A DNA stretch of 64,000 nucleotides from Sorghum bicolor. Lineage: Eukaryota; Streptophyta; Magnoliopsida; Poales; Poaceae. The notes beneath the pieces are model-generated. The model saw only the letters and a list, made by a program, of their open reading frames with translations. It was not told the DNA's origin and searched no databases. Below, one piece after another: positions 24,901-34,060 of the stretch. Where the stretch lies: NCBI RefSeq assembly GCF_000003195.3, contig NC_012872.2:558001-622000 (forward strand), written 5' to 3'. Numbering within the stretch: the stretch's first letter is position 1; each line of letters starts with the position of its first letter. Made by a program: the position numbers and the translations under genes.

Positions 24901-25065
24901 ACCGAGCTCGTTGCGAAGCTCGAAGCCATGGCCGCTGAGGCTCCAGAACCTAAACGTCATGCGGGCAGCTTCGAGGCGGCGGAAGGAACTAAGAAGATCC
25001 CGCTCGACCCCAACAACTCCGACGGCAAGGTGCTGACAATCAGCACCGACCTCGACCCCAAATAG
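21913..25065 (+). CDS. Retrotransposon Gag and aspartic protease frame
   Basis: 1,050 codons from the first ATG after the PBS; the frame is open further upstream into the LTR, but 21913 is the first ATG outside it. A disordered, R- and E-rich N-terminal half is followed by a Ty3/gypsy Gag domain at about residues 495-690 (WLEELPANQI, TLREYARRF), a short zinc-binding segment near 730 (CPYHK, HKLKDC), and a protease with active-site DGGSS near residue 864, the variant common in this clade. The frame ends at TAG (25063-25065), directly before RT and in the same reading frame, so protease and RT are separated by one stop codon. Gag forms the virus-like particle in which reverse transcription takes place. 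Confidence 0.85.
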   Translation: MATPASPLPRSTVIWFGSLEFMSTGSGYDMILLSVKGPGEVRVTPARLKAPRRPHHHASPPKKRRGLNHRGPSASARPTTRARQDAGHKAATPCDRATSTTTQHHATTGGDASRAPSPTAARLLPHGLFSPRAALPFGLDNAAASLAKTICPNAQTHVERPMVIPRSSEEQRPTSELPDLSRVRGLRRLGPGRYSITSLGQRWSEEGRECSHTAEPDSDSETDSYDPTRECYHLDGAAETTDETRDAAAGGRAPATQEDPRTPGNDGRLDPLPQEDRTAQLAQLRELKMKLDEDRERLVLLEQILEQDLPYPPGGSVRRRAREVHRQIVGDTEAEQPVGRFPRAGQNVVAATMLLRNMPEPSNSQARRIRDEVQTLLQVAAVQQAESSASRRRGAATEKRGEQPLIEEEVSVQQQPPPRGRKTALILPADNQRRHDARHDVKENRRRRHGDAEERGYSAHRGGRYDSDEDRVAPEPPGPRVFSRAIRSTPLPSPFRPPTSIAKYNGETKPELWLADFRLACQLGGARGDDRAIIRQLPLFLSDTARRWLEELPANQIHNWVDLVRVFEGNFKGTYIRPGNSWDLSKCKQKSGETLREYARRFSKQRTELPHIPDHDVILAFVSGTTSRDLVRELGRNRPQTVDELMDVVANYAAGEEAVGAFFSSEGRKGKQPVDEDGTSGRGLKKNKKKQKVRQFHQGDSGDDLVATMDRKKPRGPPEGGIFDKMLEEPCPYHKGGANHKLKDCRMLRKHFDGQGLKKDARDDSKKEKAGGKEDNKDDDGFPAVHDCYMIYGGPSTQLTARQRKRERREVFAARMAVPQYLSWSSTPITFDREDHPDKVVAPGVYPLVVDPIIVNTRLSKVLMDGGSSLNIIYLETLDLLGIDRGRLQPSAGGFHGVVPGKKALPVGRIDLPVCFGTAANFRKETLTFEVVGFRGTYHAIIGRPGYAKFMAIPNYTYLKLKMPSPKGVITISSSFEHAYECDVECVEYGEAVESSTELVAKLEAMAAEAPEPKRHAGSFEAAEGTKKIPLDPNNSDGKVLTISTDLDPK

Positions 25066-28059
25066 GAAGCCGTGCTCGTCGACTTTCTCCGTGCGAATGC
25101 TGATATGTTTGCATGGAGTCCCTCGGATATGCCGGGCATACCAAGGGAAGTCGCCGAGCACTCCTTGGAGATTCGAGCCGGTTCCAAGCCAGTGAAGCAG
25201 CGGTTGCGCCGATTCGACGAGGAAAAGCGCAAGATCATTGGCGAGGAAGTCCACAAGCTTTTGACGGCCGGATTCATCAAGGAGGTTCATCATCCTGACT
25301 GGTTAGCGAACCCTGTATTAGTTAAGAAAAAGAATGGGAAAATGAGGATGTGTGTCGATTATACTAGTTTGAATAAAGCATGTCCGAAAGTTCCTTTTCC
25401 GTTACCACGCATTGATCAGATTGTCGATTCTACCGCGGGATGTGAAACCCTTTCTTTCCTTGATGCTTATTCTGGTTATCACCAAATAAAAATGAAAGAG
25501 TCCGACCAGCTCGCGACCTCTTTCATCACGCCTTTCGGGATGTATTGCTACGTGACCATGCCATTTGGGCTTCGAAACGCGGGAGCCACGTATCAACGTT
25601 GCATGCTCCACGTATTTGGCGAACATATAGGTTCAACGGTCGAGGCCTACGTCGACGACATTGTCGTCAAGTCAAAGCAACGAGGAGACCTGATCCAGGA
25701 CCTCGAGGTTGCTTTCAGCTGCTTACGCACCAGCCGGATCAAGCTTAATCCCGAGAAGTGCGTTTTCGGCGTGCCTCGAGGCATGCTCTTAGGATACATT
25801 GTTTCACAGCGCGGTATCGAGGCCAACCCCGAGAAAGTCTCGGCCATCACGAAAATGGGGCCAATCCGAGACATCAAGGGTGTCCAGAGAGTCACGGGGT
25901 GCCTGGCGGCTCTGAGCCGTTTCATCTCGAGACTAGGAGAAAAGGCATTACCATTATATCGACTCCTGAAGAAGGTCGAGCGTTTTTCTTGGACCCCCGA
26001 GGCCGAGGAAGCACTTGAAAAGCTGAAAAAGACGCTGACTTCGGCACCAGTCCTGGTTCCACCTCAACCTGCGGAACCGCTGCTCCTCTACGTCGCGTCG
26101 ACGACCCAGGTCGTCAGCGCGGCGGTGGTGGTCGAAAGACAAGAGGAGGGTCACGCGCTGCCAGTCCAAAGGCCGGTCTATTTCGTCAGCGAGGTGCTTT
26201 CGGAGACCAAGGCGCGTTACCCCCAAATCCAGAAGCTGATCTACGCCGTAATCCTTGCCCGCCGTAAATTACAGCATTATTTCCTTGGTCATCCTATCAC
26301 GGTGGTCTCTTCTTTCCCTTTGGGCGAGATAATCCAGAGCAAGGAGGCCACGGGAAGGATAGCGAAGTGGTCGGTCGAGCTCATGAGCGAGACTCTCACT
26401 TACGCGCCTCGAAAGGCCATCAAATCGCAAGCCCTGGTAGACTTCGTCGCAGAATGGACGGACTCCCAGCTTCCCCCGACTCAGGTCCAGGCGGAGCTGT
26501 GGACAATGTATTTCGACGGGTCACTCATGAAAACTGGGGCCGGGGCCGGCCTACTGTTCATCTCACCCTTGGGCGTCCACATGAGGTACATAATCAGGAT
26601 TCATTTCGCCGCATCTAACAATGTCGCAGAATATGAGGCCCTCGTCAACGGTCTCAAGATCGCTATTGAGTTAGGAGTCCGACGCCTCGACGTCCGAGGC
26701 GACTCCCAACTCGTCATCGACCAGGTAATGAAAGCCTCGAGTTGCCATGACCCAAAAATGGAAGCATACTGCAAGGAGGTGCGTCGACTCGAAGACAAAT
26801 TCCACGGCCTCGAGCTCGTCCATGTCGCTCGACGCTACAACGAGGCAGCCGACGAACTCGCCAAGATTGCATCTACCAGAGGCACAGTGCCGCCTGATGT
26901 ATTCTCAAAGGATCTACACGAGCCATCCGTCGACCTAGGCACGGGGGCTGGCGTCGACACCACCATCGCCCAACCAACCAATGCTGTCGATGCGCTCTTG
27001 ATGGAGGAAGAGGTGATGGAAATAGAACGACGACCGGGTCGACCATTCGATTGGCGCACACCGTTCCTCGACTGCCTTATCCGCGGTGAGTTGCCAGAAG
27101 ACAGGACAGAAGCTCGTCGTATCGCTCGACGGGCCAAATCATATGTGATCTATGGTGAAGACAACGAGCTATATCGACGGAGCCCGACGGGGATCTTACA
27201 GCGTTGCATCACCATAGAGGAAGGCCGAAAACTCCTCGACGACCTGCACTCGGGGGCTTGTGGCCACCACGCCGCCCCACGGACCCTTGTAGGAAACGCT
27301 TTTCGGCAAGGCTTTTACTGGCCAACGGCCGTGGCGGATGCCGTCGAGCTCGTACGCTCGTGTCATGGGTGCCAATTCTACGCCAAACAGACGCACCTGC
27401 CCGCCCACGCTCTTCAGATGATCCCCATCACCTGGCCGTTTGCGGTGTGGGGGCTCGATTTAGTAGGACCTCTACAAAAGGCGAAAGGAGGGTATACCCA
27501 TTTGCTGGTGGCTATTGACAAGTTCTCCAAATGGATCGAGGCTCGACCCATCACTAACATCCGCTCCGAGCAGGCCGTCCTCTTCTTCTCCGACATCATC
27601 CATCGATTTGGGATCCCCAATGTCATCATCACCGACAACGGCACCCAGTTCACTGGCAGAAAGTTCTTGGATTTCTGCGATCAACATCACATCCGTGTGA
27701 ACTGGTCCGCAGTAGCCCACCCTCGAACTAACGGCCAGGTCGAGCGTGCCAACGGCATGATTTTGCAAGGACTCAAGCCAAGGATCTACAATCGATTGAA
27801 GAAATTCGGCAAGAAATGGGTCGAGGAGCTTTCCTCAGTCCTATGGAGCCTAAGGACAACGCCAAGCAGGGCCACTAAATACACCCCGTTCTTCATGGTC
27901 TACGGCTCTGAGGCTGTCCTCCCCACAGACCTCGAGTATGGGTCACCTCGACTCAAGGCTTACAACGAGCAATCAAACAAAGAAACTCAAGAAAACGCGG
28001 TCGACCAACTCGAAGAGGCTCGAGACATGGCCCTCCTCAACTCTGCTAGATATCAGTAG
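25066..28059 (+). CDS. Retrotransposon RT, RNase H, aRNase H and integrase frame
   Basis: Same frame as gag, beginning right after the TAG at 25063. RT shows the SFLDAYSGYHQI and MPFGLRNAG motifs and catalytic YVDD (about 25648-25659). An RT-linked RNase H remnant (to about 26460) is followed by a second, archaeal-type RNase H beginning MYFDGS (about 26506) with NVAEYEAL, the dual arrangement known from Tat elements. Integrase follows, with the H-H-C-C zinc finger (about 27246-27385) and the D, D, E residues in GLDLVGP, ITDNGTQF and NGQVERAN. The frame stops at TAG (28057-28059), before the C-terminal integrase module. No ATG opens this frame, so expression needs readthrough of the upstream stop, or the copy depends on proteins from other copies. 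Confidence 0.88.
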   Translation, partial: EAVLVDFLRANADMFAWSPSDMPGIPREVAEHSLEIRAGSKPVKQRLRRFDEEKRKIIGEEVHKLLTAGFIKEVHHPDWLANPVLVKKKNGKMRMCVDYTSLNKACPKVPFPLPRIDQIVDSTAGCETLSFLDAYSGYHQIKMKESDQLATSFITPFGMYCYVTMPFGLRNAGATYQRCMLHVFGEHIGSTVEAYVDDIVVKSKQRGDLIQDLEVAFSCLRTSRIKLNPEKCVFGVPRGMLLGYIVSQRGIEANPEKVSAITKMGPIRDIKGVQRVTGCLAALSRFISRLGEKALPLYRLLKKVERFSWTPEAEEALEKLKKTLTSAPVLVPPQPAEPLLLYVASTTQVVSAAVVVERQEEGHALPVQRPVYFVSEVLSETKARYPQIQKLIYAVILARRKLQHYFLGHPITVVSSFPLGEIIQSKEATGRIAKWSVELMSETLTYAPRKAIKSQALVDFVAEWTDSQLPPTQVQAELWTMYFDGSLMKTGAGAGLLFISPLGVHMRYIIRIHFAASNNVAEYEALVNGLKIAIELGVRRLDVRGDSQLVIDQVMKASSCHDPKMEAYCKEVRRLEDKFHGLELVHVARRYNEAADELAKIASTRGTVPPDVFSKDLHEPSVDLGTGAGVDTTIAQPTNAVDALLMEEEVMEIERRPGRPFDWRTPFLDCLIRGELPEDRTEARRIARRAKSYVIYGEDNELYRRSPTGILQRCITIEEGRKLLDDLHSGACGHHAAPRTLVGNAFRQGFYWPTAVADAVELVRSCHGCQFYAKQTHLPAHALQMIPITWPFAVWGLDLVGPLQKAKGGYTHLLVAIDKFSKWIEARPITNIRSEQAVLFFSDIIHRFGIPNVIITDNGTQFTGRKFLDFCDQHHIRVNWSAVAHPRTNGQVERANGMILQGLKPRIYNRLKKFGKKWVEELSSVLWSLRTTPSRATKYTPFFMVYGSEAVLPTDLEYGSPRLKAYNEQSNKETQENAVDQLEEARDMALLNSARYQ

Positions 28060-28293
28060 AGACTCCGACGCTACCACGACAAGCACGTGCGCAAGAGGGA
28101 CCTCAACGTAGGCGACCTTGTCCTACGACGCCGGCAAAGCAACCAAGGACGCCACAAGCTGACCCCACCTTGGGAAGGCCCGTATGTGGTGGCCGAGGTC
28201 CTTAAGCCGGGAACATACAAACTGGCGGACGAAAAAGGGGCAGTCTTCACCAACGCATGGAACATCGAACAGCTACGTCGATTCTACCCCTAG
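28060..28293 (+). CDS. Integrase C-terminal segment, cut off by an in-frame TAG
   Basis: Directly continues the integrase frame after the stop at 28057. DLVLRR, PPWEGPYVV and the NAWNIEQLRRFYP end match the C-terminal chromodomain-less tail of Tat integrases. Natural stop at 28291-28293. It is physically contiguous with the rest of pol, so this is one gene with a nonsense codon rather than a separate gene. Confidence 0.8.
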   Translation, partial: RLRRYHDKHVRKRDLNVGDLVLRRRQSNQGRHKLTPPWEGPYVVAEVLKPGTYKLADEKGAVFTNAWNIEQLRRFYP

Positions 28294-28846
28294 AAGTCCA
28301 AGAATTACGATCCTACATTTTGTACGAAGACTTTGCAAATGAACGCATGAATAAATAAAGTCTTTCCCTCGAGCGGCTTCTTTCTGTACCAAAAATAGTC
28401 ACGAGTTATAGTCTCGACGTCAAAAGGGGATGCCGACCATGACCCATCATAGTCCGCACCCCCTCGGGGGCTACCAGAGGGACGACCCCTCCCCAAGCGT
28501 CAAAAAATCCAAAAAGTTTCTCTCTTTCCTACTTAGTAAACCTTCAACGATCGAGTAGTTGAGGCGCCTCGAGCCCCTCGAGGACCGAAGGATAGCGAGC
28601 CTAAGAACACCTACGCCCCCGGGCTATGGAAACTCTACTCACTCCCTCACCCTCGAGGCGATCGAAGCTGTCTTTTACGAAAAATCGAACAAGGAACACA
28701 TGTGTAGGCGCAAAAAGAAATAAAAGAACCTCGAGTGGAAAGACAAACAAACATTTAACAACCACAAAAATACTGTATCGCTTAAAAACAGGATTAACAA
28801 AGTCTTATACAAGGGGCCCCAGGCACCCCGAGCAGGCTCGCAGGCC
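28294..28846. other. Spacer between integrase and the antisense gene
   Basis: No coding signal. It contains CTCGGGGGCTAC (28463-28474), the 12-mer that also precedes the 3' LTR, and would hold the 3' end of the antisense transcript. Confidence 0.5.
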
Positions 28847-31800
28847 TCAGTCCATGGTACGATCCTCACCGCCCTCACCTCCGCCCGAGCTAGCCTCAGG
28901 AGGGAGCACCTCAGGCTCGAAGAGCTTGGCCAACCTTTCCCCAGGAGCCTCCGCGTCGTCGATCAAGGCATGGAGCCTCTCCTCGTTCTCCGCGTCGGTC
29001 TTGGAGATGTCGGTGACGAAGCCATGGGACACCACCTCCATGTCGTAGGAGAAGCCCGAGCAGACAACCGCCATCGCCCGCTTCACCCCGATGTGGAGGG
29101 CATCCCGCACCCGATCTCGCAGCGTTGCGCCTATGTAGCACAACTGGTCGATCAGGGCGTCGCCTCGAGCGTCCTCCCTCGACTCATCCATAGGCTCGAC
29201 CTCCCAAGAGGTCGAGAGATCGCTTATCGCCGTCCGCACTCGACGGTTCAAAGCGACCTCAGCCTCGAGTTGAGCCTTGGCGTTGCGAGCCTCGGCTTGG
29301 GCGGCCAGGAGCTCGTCCTTGAGCCCTACAAATGCCAATACAAAGGAGCTTTAGGAAAAACTCAAGCACACCTCGAAAAGGAAATTCGACAAAGGGAACA
29401 TACCTTTGATGCTCTCCTCTAGAGCCGTGTTCTCGCCAACCAATCTGGTATTGGCACGCTCGATCTCTCTGTTGGAGCGCGTCAGCTCAGTATTGGCGAC
29501 GCGGAGATCTTCGATCACCCTGCCAGCCTGAGCGACGGCTCCACTCTTCTCTAGCAGTTCTCCCTTCAGACGCTCGACGTCGTCAGAGAGACTGCGGGAT
29601 CGAGCTCGCTCCATCTCGAGGTCTTCGAGGGCTTTCTTTTTTGCGTCCTCGGCGGCACCCCTGGCGACCTCATTGTCCACGTACGCCACCTTCATCTTCT
29701 GGAAGGTATCGCGGAGGGAGTCCAGGTCGGTTTGGAGAAGGCCCTTCTCCTTGTCCAGGTCCGCAATGATGCCCTTGTGGGACAGGACCTCCTCCCGGGC
29801 TCTGGACGCGGCCTCCTCGACCGTAAGAGCCCGCTCCCGTAGCCGCACCGCCTCCTCCTCCGCCTTCTTCGAGACCTCTCGGGCCTCGGCCAAAGCAGCC
29901 TCCCTCACCTTCTTCTCCTCCTCGAGTGCTATAAGATCTTTGTAAGCTTTAAGCAGCTTTTCCTGTGACTCGAGGAGTTGATCCTTGAGGAGGGGAAGCT
30001 GCTCCCATCCGCCCCTCGTGGCATGTATGAAGCTAGACTTGATGCGAGAGGTCTCTTTCATATCCTGCGAATCAGGGGTCAGGGGGATTAGAACACGGAG
30101 ACCCGAAAGCACCACAAAGATTGGAGCTCGAGAAACACTTACAAAATAAGCGGGCCCGAGCCCGTTGTTGATGACGTCCGATAGGAGCCCCACCACGTGT
30201 TTCATCCAAAGGCGGAGCTCCTCGACGTGCTCCCACTTCTCGACTTCCTTCTTGTCATCGAGGAAGATATTGGGCTCGGACGGGTCGCTGGAAGCTCGGA
30301 TACGAATCCGATCGGGGCACCAGTTCTCCATCTCCCGATCGGCCCGCACCTTGACGCCGCGGAGGAAGTTCTCGACGGTCTCGAGGGAACCCCCGTGGCG
30401 CAAGAACAGGTCGGCGAGGCAAGGGAACCGGCCGTCGTCGTCCACCGTCTTCCACGTACCGTCCTTGCTCCCAGACGATCCGATCTCGTCTTCCTCAGAG
30501 GGAAAGCGGTCCTCCCACGCTCGACGCTCCCGGAGGAACCCTGGGGCGATCCCGTCCATGCCGTAGAGTGTCCCCTTGATCTCGGACTCGGGGTCGGTAG
30601 GGGTGCGCATCATGCAGGCGAGCGCCACCACTCCGTCCGCTCGCCCCGACTCTGCCCGGATCGCGGCAGGCGCCCCCGGGAGGAGCCACGCTGGGGTGGG
30701 AGGCCCGTACACCGGCAAATCTCCCTCTTGATCGCCGGGCTCTTGCGACGCCAGCGGCGCCGGTTCGGCCAAAATTTGAGGCGGGGGCTCGAGTGGCTCG
30801 TTCTCTTGGCCCCCCAGCTGCTGTTGCTGCCCCAGCTGCTGCTGCTCCTCCTCCTGCTGATGCTGCAGTTGCTCCTCCGGCTGGGGTTGTTGTTGCTGCT
30901 GCTCCAGTGACGGCTGCGTCGCCTCGCGCTCCCGCCCCTCCTCCTCCACCATCTTCCTTTGCGCCTCGAGGACTCGAAGGCCTGCGGGCCAGGGAGTCCG
31001 TCCTGCGACGTTGGGAGTCGACGCTTCTTCCTCCATAGGTCGAGCGCCCCCAGACGCTTCGTTGCCATCAGACGTATCGCTGATGGTGATGGGTTCCCCC
31101 TCGACCCCCAATCGAGAGGGCTCGGGGGCTCCCTCTGACGCTCGCATCTGGGGGGCCGCATCATGAGTCGGTGGCGGCGGAGTAGGCGCGGGACGAGGCA
31201 AAGCCATCTCGACGTCGGCTGAAGGTTGGGTGCTTGACGGGCCTACAAAACAAAGGGTGAGGGTCAGACGTTATGATAACCGACGTAAGAATATCGCGAC
31301 ACCCAGGAATTAACTACGAACCTGGTTCCGTGGAGGCGGCACCTGTTTTGAGCCTCTTGGCCATCGATGGTTGGGCCTGCTCGAGGGTCCGTTTCAGCCT
31401 GAGAAAAAGTCGGCATGTGAGGAAGGGTGAAAGAATGGGGGGACAAAGACCGCAACAACAAAAGGGCTTACCCCACGGGCAGAACGGCCCGCCTTCCGCC
31501 TACCCGACCAGCGGGCCTCGAACCACCCCGCGTCGGGGCGCTAGGCCCCTCGGGGGCAGAAACTGGCCTAGGTACGTTAGACCCCGCCTGGCGGGCGCCG
31601 GGACTCGCGCTCCTACGACCGGCGTCCCCTTTCTCAGAGGCCGCAACGCGACCGCGAGTTAGCGGCCCCGACGCCTGGGACCTAGCCGGACCGCTCTCCC
31701 TGGGCGCCAGGGGAGGGCACGGTGCGTCTTGGCCCGCCTTGGACGCGGAAGGAGCGTCGGGCTGGGGACGACGAGATCCGCTCGGACCCTCCTCCGGCGC

Positions 31801-33228
31801 CTCCGTCCGGGGGGCGTCGACGTCACCTCGAGGCGGGCCCTCGAGGATCCGATCAAGGCGCGACGCCATCCCCTCGGAGTCGTCGCTACTCTCGTCGTCG
31901 TCATCGTCATCGTTGGGGGATTCTTCCTCAGGTTCCCCCCTCTGCCTGGACTTGGCTCGACGCGCCTCTAATGCTTGGCGGTCGAGGTTCTTCTTCTTCT
32001 CCCCCTTCTTTGCGGAGTCCTTGGCAGACTTCAGCTTCTCGGCGGATTGGCGCCGCTTGTCGCGATCGACCTCGTCCTCCTTTACCGGAGGCCTCGAGGA
32101 CCGGACATCAATTCGACCCTGCCAAAACTAAGGTAGACTTAGAAAAAAGAGAGGGAATAAGGGAAACCCAGAATCGAGGATGCGTGTAAGAAGAAAGCGT
32201 ACCAGATCGATCGAGCCTGCGTCAGGCCTCATGGGGAAGCCGTTGACATGCTCCGGCTTAAAATCACCGGCAATTGCGGCCCTGACTCGGGCCGCGACTT
32301 CATCGTCCGCCGGAGGCTCGCTGGACATCCGGCATGCCTCGAGGTCACGAGACGAGACGCCAGGGCCCATCTCGTCCATCCTCAGCGGTCGTGACATCAG
32401 AGGGAGAACTCTCCGATGATGGACGGCCGAGAGGACAAGGGCGGCGGTCAAACCTTCCTGGCGAAGCTTCTTCAGGGCGTCGAGGAGAGGGTCGAGCCGA
32501 GGCTGATGAGCTTGGACGACGCCGTAAGTCCAGTCCGCTGGGCGCTCCAAGATCAGACGGCCCGAGTAGGAAGGAAGGAGGTTGTCGTCGTTCCGCAGGT
32601 AGAACCATTGGGAGTCCCAGCCGGCGTGGTTGGTCGACAACCCTACCGGGATGTACTCCCGCGGCCGGTCCGTCTTCCCCGTCTTCTGCACCAGATTGAG
32701 GCAACCCGCCCGCACGGGTTTCCTCACGCCCGTGGTTCCGGTGGAGGCGTGAAACAGCTCGCCCCTGTAGAGGTGGAGCCACAGCTCCCAATGCGGCATC
32801 ATCCCTAGGAAGCCCTCACACACGGCGGCGAAGACCGCCGCCACGGTGATGGCGTTCGGAGAGAAGTGCTGCAGCTCCACCCCATAATGGAAGCAGAGGG
32901 CCCGCATGAAGCGGCTTGGAGGCGCGCCCAGACCGTGGCGGTGAAACTTGGCGAACGACACCACGTAGCCTTCGGGTGGCTGAGGCGCCCTGTGGCTCGC
33001 TGGCGGCGCGATCCACTCTGGCGACGACAGCGAGGTGCGGCGGCGCAGCAGTCCCTCCTTCTCGAGCTCTAACAGCCGGCGCTCCGTCATCGACGACGGG
33101 CGCCAGTCATCGGCGGCGACGAGTCTTACAGGCATCTCGGCTAACGGGACGGTGGGTTCGCTACGGCTCGAGGCGGCGTAGGCGCGTGAGATGGCAAGAA
33201 GGCAAAGGCAGCGAAGGAACAAGAGCAA
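28847..33228 (-). CDS. Spliced antisense gene of the retrotransposon (putative gypsy-type transposon domain plus coiled coil)
   Basis: Six exons on the strand opposite gag-pol: 33228-32203, 32118-31472, 31398-31322, 31242-30143, 30064-29404 and 29325-28847. All introns are 73-84 bp with GT-AG ends, and all phases fit, giving 1,329 residues. Around residues 88-160 the protein matches the grass 'putative gypsy type transposon' family (PF04195): PPSRFMRALCFHYGVEL, SPNAITVAAVFAA, then a WFYLRND block. The middle is acidic and Q/E-rich; the C-terminal third is a long coiled coil. Function is unknown; related antisense ORFs are recorded in Tat elements. A TATA box lies 40 bp upstream. If 33228 is too close to the cap site, the next in-frame ATG at 33135 is the likely start. 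The fourth intron is in-frame and could be retained. Confidence 0.75.
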
Positions 33229-33267
33229 GAAGGCGGAAGAGAGAGGAACGGCGGTGCCGCGACGACG

Positions 33268-33275
33268 TATTTATA
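33268..33275 (-). promoter_or_regulatory. TATA box of the antisense gene
   Basis: TATAAATA in the minus orientation, about 40 bp before the ATG at 33228 and about 133 bp before the ATG at 33135. The position fits transcription starting near 33240 and running against gag-pol. Confidence 0.6.
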
Positions 33276-33922
33276 GGCAGCCGTCAGCCAACGGACAGAT
33301 CCGAGAAGTAAGGTAACCCCCCCCATAAATGCGCCGCCTGACAGTTCTCTCTCTCCTCACAGGCCGGACTCTCCGAATTCCTCGCCGATACGGTGTCGTA
33401 ACGTCATCCGCCTAAAAAGACGCGCCCAACGGGCAGAAAGGCGAACCGCCACGGCCGTTCCCTTCCCTCGTAAGCCAAGAGACATAACCGCAAAAGTCTC
33501 GAGAGGTCGATGGCTGGCCCGCCGAAAGGGTTCGACAGCCGATCTCGAGCGCCAGAGTCAGGGATCCCCAGCGAGCGGTCGAAGATCGAGGCCCGCCTTG
33601 AGGACTTGCTGGCGATGTTCAAGGTAGGGTCGAGACAGTCGAGAGGAATCCCCCCGAAGGGAGGCATCGAGCCGCTGGACTCTATCGAATGAGACCGGTA
33701 TCCCCGACCACTTCGACCCTGCTTTATGAGGACGCCTCCGGGCTACAGCTGACCCCCTCGAAAGGGGCACAGGTTCTCACTTGGACTACCCGCTAGGAAC
33801 TCAATTTGGGGTGGAAGACGCTCGCTCTATCGAGAGTACGTCAAAACCCCCGGGCAAAAACGAGCTAGTCAGAACCTTCCACCGCTGGTGTCGAAAGCGT
33901 TTCTGCGAATTAGATAACATAA
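33276..33922. other. Upstream region of the antisense gene, non-coding
   Basis: No supported gene. A 60-codon sense ORF at 33510-33692 has no recognised relatives. Short CTCGA-rich inverted repeats are frequent. Confidence 0.45.
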
Positions 33923-33965
33923 CCCTCGAAGGAGTTAAAAACTCCTCCGAGGGCTCGGGGGCTAC
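33923..33965. promoter_or_regulatory. Upstream hairpin plus CTCGGGGGCTAC module
   Basis: A 14-bp stem with one mismatch (33923-33936 with 33940-33953, loop AAA) is followed at once by CTCGGGGGCTAC. The same arrangement recurs at 34017-34060. Confidence 0.6.
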
Positions 33966-34016
33966 CCCGCGGGGTCGCTCGCGCGCCCCCACGAAAATTC
34001 AACCGTAAATCAAAAA

Positions 34017-34048
34017 CCTCCATTCGAGCGCTAGCGCTCAAATGGAGG
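34017..34048. promoter_or_regulatory. 32-bp near-perfect palindrome before the 3' LTR
   Basis: Arms 34017-34032 and 34033-34048 are inverted with one mismatch and no loop, centred on GCTAGC. It ends 12 bp before the LTR. Confidence 0.7.
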
Positions 34049-34060
34049 CTCGGGGGCTAC
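34040..34060 (+). promoter_or_regulatory. Polypurine tract region, plus-strand primer site
   Basis: AAATGGAGG and the GGGGG inside CTCGGGGGCTAC lie directly before the 3' LTR, where the plus-strand primer must sit. Which purine run is used cannot be told from sequence. Confidence 0.45.

Noticed and set aside
30197..30910. 237-codon plus-strand ORF in the retrotransposon 3' region
   Set aside because: Opposite the well-supported coiled-coil exon; its Leu-rich tail is the reverse of the Q-rich repeat.
33510..33692. 60-codon sense ORF near the 3' end of the retrotransposon
   Set aside because: No start context, no relatives recognised, overlaps an equally long antisense ORF.
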